A stretch of 7,283 nucleotides of DNA from Eubacterium sp. Its GTDB lineage: Bacteria; Bacillota; Clostridia; Lachnospirales; Lachnospiraceae. The stretch lies in contig DOVJ01000210.1 of NCBI GenBank assembly GCA_003520145.1, forward strand, positions 1-7,283. Direction: 5' to 3'. This document shows, piece by piece, positions 5,862 to 7,283 of the stretch (position 1 is the stretch's first letter; each line of letters begins with the position of its first letter). The position numbers were made by a program, and so were the translations under genes. The notes below the pieces were generated by a model, which ran no database searches, was not told the origin of the DNA, and was given only the letters and a program-made list of their open reading frames with translations.

Positions 5862-5938
5862 CCGGCCCTTATGGAGGTTATGGGTATCTGAGTGACGGAC
5901 GATACCCGCAGCACATCAGATGAATGGAGGTATTCATT
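5862..5938 (+). promoter_or_regulatory. Structured 77-nt leader ahead of flgE
   Basis: This is the longest complete non-coding gap in the window. It contains a perfect 7-bp inverted repeat, GGGTATC (5882-5888) and GATACCC (5901-5907), with a 12-nt loop. A second hairpin, 5919-5925 with 5932-5938, has six Watson-Crick pairs and one G-U pair and shows GGAGGT as its 6-nt loop. GATACC (5901-5906) could instead pair with GGTATT (5929-5934), which overlaps the ribosome site. No T-run follows either stem, so these are not obvious intrinsic terminators. A role in flgE translation control is a hypothesis. Confidence 0.5.
5926..5931 (+). promoter_or_regulatory. Ribosome binding site of flgE, in a hairpin loop
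   Basis: GGAGGT ends 7 nt before the ATG at 5939. It sets this start, since an in-frame ATG at 5924 overlaps the site itself. It forms the whole loop of the predicted 5919-5938 hairpin. Confidence 0.8.
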
Positions 5939-7234
5939 ATGATGAGATCACTTTTTTCTGGTGTTTCCGGACTTAAGGTTCACCAGACCAAGATGGACGT
6001 TATCGGTAACAATATCGCGAACGTGAATACTGTAGCTTATAAATCCAATTCGGTTACTTTTTCGGAGGTTTTCTATCAGACTACACAGAGTGCTTCCGGT
6101 CCTAATGCCGAAACAGGAAAAGGCGGAACCAACGCTATGCAGATAGGTCTTGGTTCTAACGTAGGCGCAATAAGCCAGAACATAGAGACAGAAGGTGCCA
6201 GCCAGAGAACTGACAATCCTTTCGATCTTAAGATATCAGGTCAGTCGTTCTTCATAGTGGAGAATGCAGGCGCTACTTACTTCACAAGAGCTGGTAACTT
6301 CACTGTAGATGAGTCAGGTAAGCTTGTAACAGCAAGTGGTCTTGCTGTTATGGGATGGGGAACTGATGCAGAAGGTGATATCCTGAAGAGTAATGTTAAA
6401 CCGCTTTACCTTAAGAATCCTGATGATCAGTATACTCCACCGGAGCCAACTACTGCTAATACCATAACAGGTAATATCAACAAGGAAGATCAGGCTTTTG
6501 CTAAGACTGGCGGTTATACATCATTTAACTTAAAGTTCTTTGATAGCCTTGGATATTCTTATCTTGCAACAGTCAATATATCACAGGATCCTGATAATAA
6601 CATGGTTTATAACATGACTGCTTCCAATGTGCTTAGCGATGGTAAGATACTTGAGGGTTATTCCTTCGAGATCAGCGAGCCTTCACTTACATTTGACAAT
6701 GTAACAGGTAAGAGCACACTTGAAAACTTCACTGTTAACTTCACAGTACCTGACGGTGCAACTCCTATCGAGCCAATAACCGTCGATGTATCAGGTCTTG
6801 TTTCGCAGGGCGATGAGACATCCATAAAGGTTGGTTATGGCGATGCTGAAGGCAATGGTAAGGGTAAGACTGTAGGTTCTAAGACCGGCGTAAGTATACA
6901 GCAGGATGGTACAATCTCAGCTTATTACAGTAACGGTGATGTAAGGAGCATCGGTAAGATAGCAGTTGCAAGCTTCTCTAACCCTGCAGGTCTTGAGAAG
7001 ATAGGTGAGAACCTCTATCAGGCAACACTTAACTCCGGTGTATTTAACGGTATAGGTGAGGATATATCTGCACTTGGCGGCAAGATGTCTGCCGGCGTAC
7101 TCGAGATGTCGAACGTAGACCTTTCATCTGAGTTCACAGATATGATCACCACACAGAGAGGTTTCCAGGCGAATTCGCGTATCATAACAGTATCTGATAC
7201 GATGCTTGAGGAACTTGTAAATCTTAAGAGATAA
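5939..7234 (+). CDS. flgE: Flagellar hook protein FlgE
   Basis: FlgE subunits build the hook, the curved joint between basal body and filament, after export through the flagellar channel. The 431-residue product has both terminal D0 helices of the axial protein family: N-terminal RSLFSGVSGLKVHQTKMDVI with GNNIANVNTVAYK at about 23-35, and C-terminal SNVDLSSEFTDMI with QRGFQANSR at about 406-414 and LEELVNLKR at the end. Inside lie FFIVENAGATYFTRAGNF (D1 strands) and a FlgE-type D2 region around SFNLKFFDSLGYSYLATVNI. FlgG and FlgF share the ends, but the mid-region D2 insert and gene order after flgD favour FlgE; some Firmicute annotations use the flgG/flgE names loosely. No Cys is present. 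The start is the first of two adjacent ATGs, 7 nt after GGAGGT. No sign of truncation. Confidence 0.95.
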   Translation: MMRSLFSGVSGLKVHQTKMDVIGNNIANVNTVAYKSNSVTFSEVFYQTTQSASGPNAETGKGGTNAMQIGLGSNVGAISQNIETEGASQRTDNPFDLKISGQSFFIVENAGATYFTRAGNFTVDESGKLVTASGLAVMGWGTDAEGDILKSNVKPLYLKNPDDQYTPPEPTTANTITGNINKEDQAFAKTGGYTSFNLKFFDSLGYSYLATVNISQDPDNNMVYNMTASNVLSDGKILEGYSFEISEPSLTFDNVTGKSTLENFTVNFTVPDGATPIEPITVDVSGLVSQGDETSIKVGYGDAEGNGKGKTVGSKTGVSIQQDGTISAYYSNGDVRSIGKIAVASFSNPAGLEKIGENLYQATLNSGVFNGIGEDISALGGKMSAGVLEMSNVDLSSEFTDMITTQRGFQANSRIITVSDTMLEELVNLKR

Positions 7235-7283
7235 TTATTAGGCTGTAAAAACAATCATTAGGACACGTCAAGATTTCTATACT
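7235..7283. other. Non-coding end of window after flgE
   Basis: These 49 bases hold no ATG, GTG or TTG on the + strand and no Shine-Dalgarno-like AGGAG. There is no stem followed by a T-run, so no intrinsic terminator is visible before the edge. An imperfect direct repeat, AATTATTAGG (7233-7242) and AATCATTAGG (7253-7262), lies 20 bp apart and begins in the flgE stop codon. The gap after flgE is therefore at least 49 nt. Confidence 0.6.

Noticed and set aside
5871..5891. Six-codon frame (ATG to TGA) in the flgE leader as a leader peptide
   Set aside because: The first ATG has no ribosome site and the second, at 5880, is only 2 nt after GGAGG. It is mentioned only as part of a structural hypothesis, not as a gene.
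5898..5905. GACGATAC, 6 of 8 bases like the sigma-28 -10 box (GCCGATAA)
   Set aside because: The matching -35 position, about 15 nt upstream, reads TATG rather than TAAA, and the match overlaps the inverted-repeat arm. Not enough to call a promoter.
5924..5938. Longer flgE start at ATG 5924
   Set aside because: The extra five codons are the ribosome site itself and there is no site further upstream; FlgE proteins start close to the RSLFSGVSG motif.
5862..5938. Known riboswitch (for example c-di-GMP type) in the flgE leader
   Set aside because: The leader is short and I could not recognise the conserved core of a c-di-GMP-I or -II aptamer; only simple hairpins are visible.
1..7283. Mobile element, CRISPR array, tRNA or phage-like insertion
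   Set aside because: The window is filled by collinear flagellar genes with even style and no terminal repeats, spacer arrays or integrase/transposase motifs.

Overview
This window is a contiguous piece of a flagellar (fla/che-type) operon, with every gene on the + strand. The gene order is fliG (3' end only) - fliH - fliI - fliJ - a motE/ylxF-like gene - fliK - flgD - a small conserved 'flagellar operon protein' gene - flgE. This order, the short FlgD without a large C-terminal domain, the membrane-anchored MotE/YlxF-like gene between fliJ and fliK, and the strong AGGAGG-type ribosome binding sites point to a Gram-positive Firmicute of the Clostridia. Sequence style (moderate G+C, frequent ATA and AGA codons) fits a motile Lachnospiraceae such as a Butyrivibrio/Roseburia-like bacterium. 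The taxonomic guess is inference from gene order and protein style, not from a database search.

Layout: 1-311 carries the C-terminal, motor-contacting domain of the switch protein FliG. Positions 304-2976 encode the soluble part of the flagellar type III export machine: FliH (stator/regulator), FliI (ATPase) and FliJ (central stalk/chaperone escort). Positions 2976-3710 encode a single-pass membrane protein with a coiled coil and a MotE/MgtE_N-like C-terminal domain. Positions 3749-7234 form a hook-building block: FliK (hook-length ruler and export specificity switch), FlgD (hook cap/scaffold), an uncharacterised conserved 120-residue protein, and FlgE (hook subunit). The last 49 bases contain no gene start and no clear terminator, so the operon probably continues.

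The genes are packed tightly: 8-nt and 1-nt overlaps at fliG/fliH and fliJ/motE, and gaps of 6-17 nt elsewhere. Two junctions are looser, ahead of fliK (38 nt) and ahead of flgE (77 nt). Both leaders contain bases that could pair with, or present, the ribosome binding site. The flgE leader is the most structured non-coding stretch: a perfect 7-bp inverted repeat, then a 7-pair hairpin (one pair G-U) whose 6-nt loop is exactly the GGAGGT ribosome binding site. No mobile element, CRISPR array, tRNA or rRNA was seen. I did not find a radically new system; the most promising leads are the flgE leader structure and the two poorly characterised operon proteins.
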